Assembly (NCBI RefSeq): GCF_018883605.1
Contig: NZ_JAHLEM010000165.1
Span: 1-38,631, forward strand
Direction of reading: 5' to 3'
DNA: 38,631 bases
From: Streptomyces niphimycinicus
GTDB lineage: Bacteria > Actinomycetota > Actinomycetes > Streptomycetales > Streptomycetaceae
Shown: one piece after another, positions 24,917 to 32,331 of the stretch
Layout: each line of letters starts with the position of its first letter
Position numbering within the stretch: position 1 is the stretch's first letter
The notes under the pieces: model-generated
What the model was told of the DNA's origin: nothing
The model's input: the letters and a program-made list of their open reading frames with translations, nothing else
The model's database searches: none
Made by a program: the position numbers and the translations under genes

Positions 24917-26044
24917 CTATGCGGGCTCGGCCATCCGCCGGTGGCAGGCGTCGGTCAGCGGATATGCCTCGTGGTGGCGCCGTGCCTGCTCCAGGCCGAC
25001 GATCGTGACCGAGGTCTCGACGAGCGTGCGGCACCGCTTCGCGCGCCGCGCGGTGAACGCCTCCAGGCCCGCGCGGACCTGCTTGTGCCGCTCCAGCTCC
25101 TCGGCCAGCACGAGCCCGTCCTCGATGGCCAGGGCCGCGCCGCTGGCCATCTGCGGTGCCGGAGCGTGCGCGGCGTCGCCGATGACGACGCGGTTTCCGC
25201 GGCTCCAGGCTCCCGCCAGGAGCGCCGTCCGGACGGGGCGGCGCACCACCGACTCCGACCCCGACACCAGAGGGCGGATCTCCGCCACCCGTCCTGGGAA
25301 GACCTCCAGCAACTGCCGCAAGCGCGGCGCGAGTTCGGCGTCGGGCAGGGCGTCCGGCTCCACTCCGTTCTCCGTCAGGAACACATACGCCTGGCGGCCC
25401 GAAATCGGGACGATCCCGGCCGTGTTGGCCTCGCCCGCGAACTGATGGATTCCGGTGACCCAGGCCGGGCGCGGCACCAGCGCCCGCCACGCCATCTGCC
25501 CGTGGTAGTCGAGTGTGGTCTCGAGGCCGGCCAGGCTCCGGACCGAGGAGCGGATCCCGTCCGCTCCCACGACGAGGGTGGCCGTCCGGACGGTCCCGTC
25601 CGACAGCCGTACGCGTACCAGGTCGCCGTCCTCGTCCACCGCCGTGACGGTCAGGCCGTGGCGCACCACCGCGCCACTCCGCACGGCCTCCTCGGAAAGG
25701 ATGCGATGCAGCGCAGGGCGTGCGATGCCGACCATCGCCGGCCGATGTGCCCCGAGCAGGCGGGGCAGCCGCACCTCGTCCGCGATCCGGCCGTTGACGT
25801 CGACATGCGTGATGACGTTCATGCCGTAGCCCTCGGCCAGGCACGCCTCTGCCAGCCCCAACGCGTCCAGCGCCCGCAGCGACGGCCCGGTCAGGCACAG
25901 GCCCCAACCGGCCGTAGCACCCCGAGGGTTGATCTCGGCGACATCGACCCGCCACCCCTTGCGTGCCAGGGCGATGGCCACGGTCAGACCGGCCACCCCC
26001 GCGCCCACGATCATGGCTGTCCGCGCACCGCGACAGCTATCCAT
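24917..26044 (-). CDS. FAD-dependent aromatic monooxygenase (UbiH/PheA type)
   Basis: A 375-residue group A flavoprotein hydroxylase, first gene of the operon. GxGxxG is at 14-19 (MIVGAGVAGLTVAIAL), the DG motif at 162-163 (GADGIRSSVR) and the GD motif at 289-290 (RVVIGDAAHAPAPQMASG). Such enzymes hydroxylate phenolic or benzoate-like rings with NAD(P)H and O2, here presumably making the diol for the dioxygenase. AGGAGG lies five bases before the ATG at 26044, so this start is preferred to the in-frame Met at 26065. Confidence 0.92.
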   Translation of the reverse strand: MDSCRGARTAMIVGAGVAGLTVAIALARKGWRVDVAEINPRGATAGWGLCLTGPSLRALDALGLAEACLAEGYGMNVITHVDVNGRIADEVRLPRLLGAHRPAMVGIARPALHRILSEEAVRSGAVVRHGLTVTAVDEDGDLVRVRLSDGTVRTATLVVGADGIRSSVRSLAGLETTLDYHGQMAWRALVPRPAWVTGIHQFAGEANTAGIVPISGRQAYVFLTENGVEPDALPDAELAPRLRQLLEVFPGRVAEIRPLVSGSESVVRRPVRTALLAGAWSRGNRVVIGDAAHAPAPQMASGAALAIEDGLVLAEELERHKQVRAGLEAFTARRAKRCRTLVETSVTIVGLEQARRHHEAYPLTDACHRRMAEPA

Positions 26045-26164
26045 ATACGCCTCCTGCGCGCTCATTTCACCGGAACGGTAAAAGCGGCCGGGCGCTTGTT
26101 CCATCCGGATCAGGCGGTGGCCATCCGCTCCCGGCAATCGGTCAGCGCCAGGTGACCCCATTCC

Positions 26165-26596
26165 GTGCGTCGAGGGTCGGACATCGGGACGGACGCCCAC
26201 GAGCCCAACTTCGGCGATCGCGTCCGCCGCGTCGACCAGGCTCGCTGGCTCACCGCCGGCGAGAAGCCCCGCCCCCGACGCCTCGGCCGTATGCTGATCT
26301 TCAGTACGGATCTGGCCGCGTCCGAGGCGTTCTACGCCCGCACCCTGGGCCTGCGGCTCTCGGACCGCGTCCGGTCCATGGCCACCTTCATGAACTCCGG
26401 CCCCGGCGATCACCACGTCTTCGGCTTCATGTCCGGCACCCACCCCGGCCTGCACCACTCCAGTTGGGAGGTCGCCGACATCGACCAGATCGCCCTGGGG
26501 GCGCGGACCATGGCCGCCGCGGGCCACAGCCATGGCTGGGGCCTCGGCCGGCACACACTGGGCTCCAACTTCTTCCACTACATCCAGGACCCATGG
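26165..26596 (+). pseudogene. Truncated extradiol dioxygenase (VOC) fragment
   Basis: About 144 codons correspond to the linker and catalytic domain of a two-domain extradiol dioxygenase: GEKPRPRRLGRMLIFSTDL, SEAFYARTLGLRLSDR, GLHHSSWEV, SNFFHYIQDPW. The N-terminal domain is missing. The sequence stops at QDPW just before the strand that carries the third metal ligand (Glu), continuing into unrelated codons. The first ligand His is also changed: RLGRM here against RLSHV in the intact paralogue at 22721. It cannot be an active enzyme. It lies divergent from the monooxygenase gene, so it was probably once part of the same pathway. Confidence 0.75.
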
Positions 26597-26655
26597 AGCG
26601 GAAGCCCTCCTGACCTCGGTGTAGCGGGAGTTTTCGCGGGATACCGGCGGGGCGC

Positions 26656-27069
26656 TCAGGTGTGCGGGGGGAGCAGGATGCGGAAGGTGGCGCCCTCGTC
26701 CGGGGCCGTGTGCACCTCCACCCGGCCGTGGTGCGCCGTCACCAGCGAGTCGACGATCGCGAGGCCGAGGCCCGCGCCCCCGCTCGCGGTGCGGCCGCGG
26801 GCGTCGTCCGCGCGGTAGAAGCGGTCGAAGGCGCGGGCGGCCTGCTCCTGGGACATCCCCGGGCCCTCGTCGTGGAGTTCCAGCACCGCCAGGCCGTTCT
26901 GGGTGCCGACGCCGATCCGGACCGGGGTGCCGGGTGGGGTGTGGGCCACCGCGTTGCCGACGAGGTTGGAGGTCACCTGCCGCAGCCTCGCCTCGTCGCC
27001 GAGCACCGGCCCCGGCCCCGGCGGGCCGCCACCGGGGCCGGTGAGGGCGACGGGGCGCCCTGGATCGAG
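26656..27069 (-). pseudogene. C-terminal ATPase fragment of a sensor histidine kinase
   Basis: About 137 codons encode the HATPase_c domain: the N box RQVTSNLVGNAVAHTPPGTP, the G1 box LHDEGPGM, the F box ARAFDRFYRA and the G2 box GGAGLGLAIVDSLVTAHHG. The sequence ends naturally at LLPPHT. Homology begins abruptly at LDPGRPVALTGP (27069). The sensor, HAMP and dimerisation/His-box segments are all absent, and the upstream frame belongs to an MFS remnant read in another frame. No promoter or start is visible. It is a gene relic. Confidence 0.8.
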
Positions 27070-27572
27070 TGAGTGTTTTTCCGTTTGAAGCCGGAGGTCA
27101 CGAGCGTTCCCGCCATATCGGGTGCGCACATGTCACGGATGAGGGCGACCGTGAGGAAGACGGCCCCCACGGCCGCTCCCTGGAGCAGACGCCCGAAGAT
27201 GAACACCCAGAGGCTGGGCGCGATGAGGCACACCAGTGCGCCCACCAAGGCGGTGATCAGCGTCATGATCAGCACTCTGCGTTTGCCGTGGATGTCGGCG
27301 CCCTTTCCGAGCAGCGGCGCCCACATCGCCCCCGCCAGCAGCGAGCCGGCGTCAATCCACGCCGACTGATCGGTACCGAAGTGGTCGAGCATTTCGGGGA
27401 GGACGAGAAGCGGCGTCGTGACCACCGTGTCCACCATGGTGTTCACCAGAATCAGGATGGCCACCGGGCCGATGAGCCGTCTGTTCCAACGTGTGTGTGG
27501 TGTGCTGCCGAGCGGTTCGGTGCTGGTACCTCCAATGGGCCCGATCTGCGCGAGTGTGAGTGCGCCATGTGA
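27070..27572 (-). pseudogene. N-terminal fragment of an MFS transporter
   Basis: The frame encodes the first four or five helices of an MFS exporter: RLIGPVAILILVNTMVDTVV, motif A as LLGKGADIHGKRRVL and VFIFGRLLQGAAVGAVFLTVALIRDMCAP. It then breaks at MAGTLVTSGFKRKNTHS and fuses to the histidine kinase relic. The last 28 bases before the join (about 27068-27096) are AT-richer than the surroundings and belong to neither gene, possibly the scar of a mobile element. At least seven helices are lost. The original start is unclear; a GTG at 27683 is in frame but overlaps a promoter-like palindrome. Confidence 0.8.
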
Positions 27573-27677
27573 ACCGGGAGTCCCGTACGACGGAAACCGG
27601 CAGGCCACGGCGGCCGGCCGGCCGGTAACTCTCAGAGAACTCACAGAAAGCGGCCCACCGGCAGCCAGTGGAGTGGC

Positions 27678-27708
27678 TTGCACTCAACCGCGGTTGAGCC
27701 AGCACGCT
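27678..27708 (+). promoter_or_regulatory. MerR-type promoter before the MFS exporter
   Basis: TTGCAC (27678-27683) is followed by a perfect 16-bp palindrome CTCAACCGCGGTTGAG (27683-27698). A weak -10 (CACGCT, 27703-27708) lies 19 bases from the -35. An over-long spacer filled by a dyad is the hallmark of promoters activated by MerR proteins. A MerR gene lies at the far end of the MFS gene (29079-29603), making it the likely activator. Confidence 0.6.
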
Positions 27709-27744
27709 GATCGCGTCGTCGCCACATTCACCTTGGAGCGAGAG

Positions 27745-29163
27745 ATGCGATCGCGCCCCGCACGGGCCACCCCGGAATCCCCACCCGAAGCCCCATCTCA
27801 ATCCCCGTCCGAAGCACCCACCGGCGCCCGTCCCCGCGCGGTCCTGGCCATGGCCTGCTCCGGATCGTTCGTGGTCATCCTGGATGCCACGATCGTGTCC
27901 GTCGCCCTCCCCGCCATCCGCGCCGACCTCGGCTTCGCGCCGTCCTCGCTGAGCTGGGTGGTGAACGCCTACACACTCGCCTTCGCCGGTTTCCTCCTCC
28001 TGGGCGGCCGCCTGTGCGACCTGTTCGGGCAGCGCCGGATGTTCGTCGTCGGCATGAGCCTGTTCACCGTTGCCAGACTGGCCGCCGGGCTGACCGGCAC
28101 GGCCGAGCTGCTGCTCGCCACGCGCGCTGTCCAGGGGCTGGGCGCGGCACTGCTGATGCCCGTGACGCTGTCACTGCTGAACACCACCTTCACCGAACCG
28201 GCCCGGCGCGCCCGCGCGCTCGGCACCTGGAGCGCCATCGGCGCCCTCGGCGCCGCCTCCGGGCCGGTGATCGGAGGGCTGCTCACCCAATGGGCCGGCT
28301 GGCGCTGGGTCTTCTTCATCACCGTCCCGGTCGGCGTCCTGGCCATTCTGGCCGCCGGTCCCGTCCTTCCGTCACGGCGGGACGTCCGCCCCCGTCCGCG
28401 GCTGGACGTGGTCGGCGCGACCACCGCCACCGCGGGACTGGCCGCCGTCGTGTACGCGGCGATGCGTCCCGCCGACACCGGCTGGACCGCCCCCGCCGTA
28501 CTGCTGCCCTTCGTGGCGGGGCTCGCGTTGCTCGTGGTCTTCGTCCTGCACCAGGCCCGCTGGGCGCGCGAACCCCTCCTCCCACTGGGCATCTTCCGGC
28601 TGCGCCAGGTCAGCGGCGGCAATGTGGTGATGTTCGTGCTCGGGCTCGGCTTCTTCGCCAGCCCCGTGCTGCTGTCGCTCTATCTCCAGGATGTGCACCA
28701 CTACTCGCCGCTGCGCGCCGGACTGGCGTATCTGCCGGTCGGCGTGGCGATGTTCGCCGGCGCCCAGAGCGCCGGGCCCCTGTCGGTACGGATCGGAGCC
28801 CGCCGCGCCGCCCTGCTGTGCTGCGCGCTGGGCGCCGTGGGCTTCGCCGGGGTGGCCGCGGGCACTGGTCTGCACGCCTCGTACCCGGTCTCGGTGCTGA
28901 TCCCGGGAGCCGTCTTCGGGTTCGGGACGGCCGCGGCGTTCACCCCGATCACAGTGGCGGCCACCGGCGGCCTGCCGCCCGACCGCAGCGGCCTGGCCGC
29001 CGGGCTCCTGAACACCGTACGGCAGACCAGCGGGGCACTCGGGCTGGCCGTGCTGAGCACGCTGGCGCTGGCGTCCGGCTACACCGCCGCGTTCGCCGTG
29101 TCGGCCGGTTGCCTGGCGGTCGCGGCGGCCGCCGCGCCACTCCTGATCCCGCGCGGCTCCTGA
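27745..29163 (+). CDS. MFS multidrug exporter, DHA2 (14-TM) family
   Basis: A 472-residue proton-driven exporter of the EmrB/QacA type. SGSFVVILDATIVSVALPAI (motif D1, helix 1) and LLLGGRLCDLFGQRRMFVVG (motif A) are followed by RAVQGLGAALLMPVTLSLL and GTWSAIGALGAASGPVIGGLL (motif C). The C-terminal half has GLAAGLLNTVRQTSGALGLA, all as in DHA2 drug transporters. A short hydrophilic Pro/Ser-rich tail precedes helix 1. The ATG at 27745 follows GGAG; the upstream open frame to 27418 overlaps the antisense MFS relic. Its 3' end overlaps the convergent merR gene by 85 bases. Confidence 0.92.
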   Translation: MRSRPARATPESPPEAPSQSPSEAPTGARPRAVLAMACSGSFVVILDATIVSVALPAIRADLGFAPSSLSWVVNAYTLAFAGFLLLGGRLCDLFGQRRMFVVGMSLFTVARLAAGLTGTAELLLATRAVQGLGAALLMPVTLSLLNTTFTEPARRARALGTWSAIGALGAASGPVIGGLLTQWAGWRWVFFITVPVGVLAILAAGPVLPSRRDVRPRPRLDVVGATTATAGLAAVVYAAMRPADTGWTAPAVLLPFVAGLALLVVFVLHQARWAREPLLPLGIFRLRQVSGGNVVMFVLGLGFFASPVLLSLYLQDVHHYSPLRAGLAYLPVGVAMFAGAQSAGPLSVRIGARRAALLCCALGAVGFAGVAAGTGLHASYPVSVLIPGAVFGFGTAAAFTPITVAATGGLPPDRSGLAAGLLNTVRQTSGALGLAVLSTLALASGYTAAFAVSAGCLAVAAAAAPLLIPRGS

Positions 29164-29603
29164 CCGTCCACCCGGTCGCCGACCGCGCCACCGCCCGGCC
29201 GGGCGTCCTGGCCGGGCAGGCTGACGAGGGCGCGGAACCCCGGGCAGCGCTCGGGGCCACCCTCATACCGGCAGCCGCGCAGACGGTTCAGATAATCGAG
29301 CGCCTCGTCCAGCTCCGCCCGCCGCCGCTCGCACTCGGCGATCAGCTCGGGCACGGCCTCCCGCCAGTCAGGCCCATCGGTCAGCATCTCGGCGATGTGC
29401 TCCACGCCGATCAGCCCGGTCGTACGCCACTGCTTGATCAGCGCCACCCGGTAGAGCTGCTCGGTGTCGTACCACCGCTGCCCCGCCCGCCGGGTCGGCG
29501 CGACCAACTCCCGCCGCTCCCAGTAGTGGAGCGTCGAGAGCGGCAGGCCGAAGTGGTCGGCCACGTCACGGATCGGCGTCAGCCCGTCGTTCCCGCTGCC
29601 CAT
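29079..29603 (-). CDS. MerR-family transcriptional regulator
   Basis: A 174-residue regulator. The N-terminal winged helix-turn-helix (about 8-75) is IRDVADHFGLPLSTLHYWERRELVAPTRRAGQRWYD, followed by the dimerisation coiled coil AVPELIAECERRRAELDEALDYLNRL (about 95-120). CRYEGGPERCPG (about 122-133) contains two cysteines that might sense a ligand or metal. The last 40 residues are low-complexity and overlap the MFS gene antisense, so they are probably unstructured. ATG at 29603 follows GGAGG. A dyad upstream (29635-29650) may be its own operator, and the MerR-type promoter at 27678 its main target. Confidence 0.85.
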   Translation of the reverse strand: MGSGNDGLTPIRDVADHFGLPLSTLHYWERRELVAPTRRAGQRWYDTEQLYRVALIKQWRTTGLIGVEHIAEMLTDGPDWREAVPELIAECERRRAELDEALDYLNRLRGCRYEGGPERCPGFRALVSLPGQDARPGGGAVGDRVDGQEPRGIRSGAAAAATARQPADTANAAV

Positions 29604-29634
29604 GAGACCTCCATCGAACCCGACACGCATCGAA

Positions 29635-29650
29635 GTTAGGTAACCCTAAC
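29635..29650. promoter_or_regulatory. Inverted repeat before the merR gene
   Basis: GTTAGG-taac-CCTAAC is a perfect dyad with six-base arms, 32-47 bases before the merR start, flanked by AT-rich CATATAT. It is a likely autoregulatory operator or part of the merR promoter. Confidence 0.55.
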
Positions 29651-29691
29651 CATATATCCGTGTCCGCGATCCGGATCCGTCCGCCGAGGGC

Positions 29692-30198
29692 TCAGCCGTC
29701 CGTGGCGGGGCGGCTCCTGGCGCTCCCATGGGCGTGCCCGTGCCCGTGCCCGTGCCCGTGCCTGTGGCCGTGCCCGTGCCCGTGTGCATGCGAGTGCCCG
29801 TGGGAGTGGTCGTGGGAGTGGCCGTGCCCGGCGCCCTCGGAGGGAGCGGGCACCGCGTCGCCCGCACGCAGCGGGGCCGCCTCGTATCTGCCTTCGTGAG
29901 CGACGATCGGCCGCCGGTCACCGGAGAGTTCGGGGTACTTCTCCTCCAGCTTCTGCCGGGATTGGGCCGTGCGCCGCAGGTCGGTGACGTAGTCACGGTC
30001 GCCTCGGTACGTCCCCTTCCAGGTCTGCGGCATCCGCTCCGGCGGCGGTGGCACGGTGGCGGTGCCGCCCAGGGCGAAGCCGCTGGGTATCTTGCGGGTG
30101 GCGCCGCCGCACTCCGGGCAGTTCGGCAGCGGCGCGGTGTACGACTGGATCACCTCGAAGCGGTGTCCGGTCTCGCAGGCGAGTTCATAGATGGCCAT
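29692..30198 (-). CDS. FmdB-family zinc ribbon protein with a His-Gly-rich tail
   Basis: A 168-residue protein. Residues 1-45 form an FmdB-type zinc ribbon: MAIYELACETGHRFEV then CPECGG. The second metal pair is Cys27/Cys30. The first is unusual, with Cys8 and His12 (CETGH) in place of CxxC. The middle is charged. From about residue 128 the chain becomes almost pure His-Gly/His-Ser (GHGHSHDHSHGHSHAHGHG...), a probable nickel, zinc or iron store. It begins 14 bases after the stop of the Fe-dependent dehydrogenase, suggesting a metal-delivery or assembly role for that enzyme (inference). ATG at 30198 follows GAGGGA. Confidence 0.85.
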   Translation of the reverse strand: MAIYELACETGHRFEVIQSYTAPLPNCPECGGATRKIPSGFALGGTATVPPPPERMPQTWKGTYRGDRDYVTDLRRTAQSRQKLEEKYPELSGDRRPIVAHEGRYEAAPLRAGDAVPAPSEGAGHGHSHDHSHGHSHAHGHGHGHRHGHGHGHGHAHGSARSRPATDG

Positions 30199-30211
30199 GG
30201 GGTCCCTCACA

Positions 30212-31501
30212 TCACCAGAGCGTCAGAGAGCGGCCGAGGATGCCGGCCACGTCGTCCTCGGTGACCGTGCGCGGGGCCGTGGACAGCAGCCGCTGCTGCT
30301 TCATGGCGCCTTCCACCAGCGCGGGGATGTCTCCCTCGTCGTAGCCGACCCCGCCGATGCCGTTGGGCATGCCGATGTCGCGCATCAACCGCTCGATCGC
30401 GGTGGGCAGATACTCGGCGGGGTCGGCGGGGCGTTCCATCCCCGGGGCGAGGAGTTCCGCGGCCCGCAGATGCCGCTCGGGCTGGGCGGCGAAGGTGAAG
30501 CGGAACGCCTCCGGCGCGGTGAGCGAGACGGCCATGCCGTGGGGCACCATCGGCTCGTGTGCGGGGTAGCCGGCGGGGTGGAAGTCCTTCACCCGTCCGG
30601 CGATCGGGTAGGCGTTGGCGTGGGGGATGTGGACGCCCGCGTTACCGAATCCGAGACCGGCGAAGGTGGCCGCCAGCGCCATGTCGGACCGCGTCCGGGG
30701 GTTGTCGCCGTCGCGGACCGCGGTGCGGAAGGACTGTGCGAGCAGGCGCAGCGCCCGTTCCGACCACGCGTCGGAGATGGGATTGGCGCCGCAGTACGGC
30801 ACGCGCTCCTCGGGGCGCTTGTGTGGATAGGTGTCATACGGGCGGGCCGTATAGCTCTCCAGCGCGTGGCACAGGATGTCCATACCACTGGCGGCGGTCA
30901 CCCCGGCGGGCTGGGTGAAGGTCAGGTCCGGGTCGATGACCGCGAACGTCGGCCGCAGACGGGGGTGGCTGATGCCGGTCTTGACCTTCAGTTCCAGGAC
31001 GTCGAGCACACAGATGGTGGTGCTCTCCGCGCCGGTTCCGGTGGTGGTGGGGACCGCGACCAGCGGCCTCAGCGGGTTCACGGGCGCCAGCGCCCTGCCC
31101 ACCGGCGCGTTGATGTAGTCCATCAGCTCGCCGGGGTTGGTGCTGAGCAGGTTGACTGCCTTGGCGGTGTCGATGCTGGAGCCGCCGCCCACCGCGACGA
31201 AGGCGTCCCACGGGCCCGACGCCAGCGCATGGTCCGCCGCCTGCCGCAGGCTGACGTCGGTGGGCTCCACGTGGACCCCGTCGAAGACGTGGGCTTCGAT
31301 GCCGAACGCGGTCATCCGCTCGGCGATGCGGTGCGGCGCGCCGGTGGCGGCCACCCCGGCGTCGGTGATCACGAGAACCCGGTGGGCCCCGTGCTGGGCG
31401 AGGTCGTAGCCGATCTCGTCGGATGCTCCCGGCCCGAACTTCAGCGCCGGTGCGCCGTAGGTGAAAACGGACTCGGGTCCGGCCGGAGCGGTGATGCTCA
31501 T
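30212..31501 (-). CDS. Iron-containing alcohol dehydrogenase, hydroxyacid-oxoacid transhydrogenase type
   Basis: A 429-residue group III (Fe-dependent) dehydrogenase most like hydroxyacid-oxoacid transhydrogenases, which pass hydride from 4-hydroxybutyrate to 2-oxoglutarate. AVGGGSSIDTAKAVNL is the NAD-binding motif, PTTTGTGAEST the cofactor phosphate loop. Metal ligands are expected in SGMDILCHALE (Asp, His), GVHIPHANAYPI (His) and MVPHGMAV (His). The insert PHKRPEERVPYCGANPISD is typical of the transhydrogenase branch. ATG at 31501 has AGGAGGGA at five bases. It follows a decayed lactonase gene in the same direction, resembling the lactonase-dehydrogenase pairing of gamma-butyrolactone catabolism. 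Confidence 0.88.
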   Translation of the reverse strand: MSITAPAGPESVFTYGAPALKFGPGASDEIGYDLAQHGAHRVLVITDAGVAATGAPHRIAERMTAFGIEAHVFDGVHVEPTDVSLRQAADHALASGPWDAFVAVGGGSSIDTAKAVNLLSTNPGELMDYINAPVGRALAPVNPLRPLVAVPTTTGTGAESTTICVLDVLELKVKTGISHPRLRPTFAVIDPDLTFTQPAGVTAASGMDILCHALESYTARPYDTYPHKRPEERVPYCGANPISDAWSERALRLLAQSFRTAVRDGDNPRTRSDMALAATFAGLGFGNAGVHIPHANAYPIAGRVKDFHPAGYPAHEPMVPHGMAVSLTAPEAFRFTFAAQPERHLRAAELLAPGMERPADPAEYLPTAIERLMRDIGMPNGIGGVGYDEGDIPALVEGAMKQQRLLSTAPRTVTEDDVAGILGRSLTLW

Positions 31502-31578
31502 ACGCGTCCCTCCTGGGGATCGGTTGGGTCCCAGCGGCGCGGCGAACGGTACCGGAGCGCCGGCCGGGACCCGGGCGA

Positions 31579-31877
31579 TCAGGCGTAGAAGCCGCTGGGG
31601 GCGAGCCGCATCGAGCGCAACTGCTCGGCATCGTGGCCGAAGACGACGATGGCGGGGCCCAGCGGGTCTCCCAGTCGCGGGGACAGCTCGTGTCCCACAG
31701 CAGGGTGCCCCCAGGGGTTTCCACGAGGACGCAGTGGGTGGTGCAGGAGTACCACTCGGGCGGCCGCTGGTGCTCGGTGCGCGTGCGCATCGTACGGCCG
31801 GCCTTGAGCAGCAGCCACGTCAGATCGCAGCTCATCGCTCCGCAGCTCAGTACGTGGACTCTGTTGGCGGTGGTCAT
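31579..31877 (-). pseudogene. Internally deleted MBL-fold lactonase (AttM/AiiA-like)
   Basis: The start is intact: ATG at 31877 behind GGAGGTGAAG, then VHVLSCGAMSCDLTWLLLK, EWYSCTTHCVLVETPGGTLLWDTSCPRDWETRW, an N-terminal lactonase-type beta-lactamase fold. At about 31655 the frame shifts directly to the family C-terminus, GPAIVVFGHDAEQLRSMRLAPSGFYA, which ends at 31579. The middle of the protein, including the HxHxDH metal motif, is gone. About 100 codons remain against the usual 250-290. It cannot be catalytic. Confidence 0.8.
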
Positions 31878-31957
31878 GGAGCTTCACCTCCGGTCGGGAA
31901 ACATGCGGGTCGGTCGGTGTGCGGTGGGCAGGGCAGTGGGCGGGGGAATTCCCCGGC

Positions 31958-32331
31958 TCAGGTGTCGTGCCGGGGGTGCGGATCGCGGCCCCGGGATTCC
32001 CGCACGATCAGCGCGCAGACCAGCCCGATCAGCGCCGCTCCCGCCCAGATGGAGGCGATCGGCCACGAGGCGCCGTCGGCAGTCGGCCGCGCCCACGAGT
32101 GCGCCCGCCACGAGCGGCACGAACCCGGCCACGACACCGCCGAGCTGATAGCCGATCGACGTACCGGTGTACCGGACGTTCGCGGGGAACAGCCGACAGC
32201 GCGCCGAAGCAGGGCACCGTCAGCGCCTCGGCCACCGCCGCGATGAGCATCCCGGTCAGCAGCACACTCCGCGAAAGACCGAGGTGGGACGGGCCGTAGG
32301 ACAGCACGAAAACCGAGACGATGTAGAATCG
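31958..32331 (-). pseudogene. Remnant of a metabolite:H+ symporter (MHS-type MFS)
   Basis: Pieces of one transporter are in order but different frames: FYIVSVFVLSYGPSHLGLSRSVLLTG...ALTVPCFGALS (32331-32202), then LFPANVRYTGTSIGYQLGGVVAGFVPLVAGAL (to about 32090), then SWPIASIWAGAALIGLVCALIVRESRGRDP to a stop at 31958. The sequence resembles MHS-type carriers of dicarboxylates or similar metabolites. About 100 residues are missing between FGALS and LFPANV, a frameshift follows at about 32085, and the N-terminal half is absent where it joins the SDR relic. Confidence 0.8.

Noticed and set aside
24873..25955. In-frame minus-strand extension of the alpha/beta hydrolase
   Set aside because: It lies within the monooxygenase gene in another frame and reads as low-complexity Arg/Gly/Pro.
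27068..27100. Insertion-sequence end
   Set aside because: The AT-richer 28 bases at the relic junction are suggestive, but no matching inverted repeat, target duplication or transposase remains.
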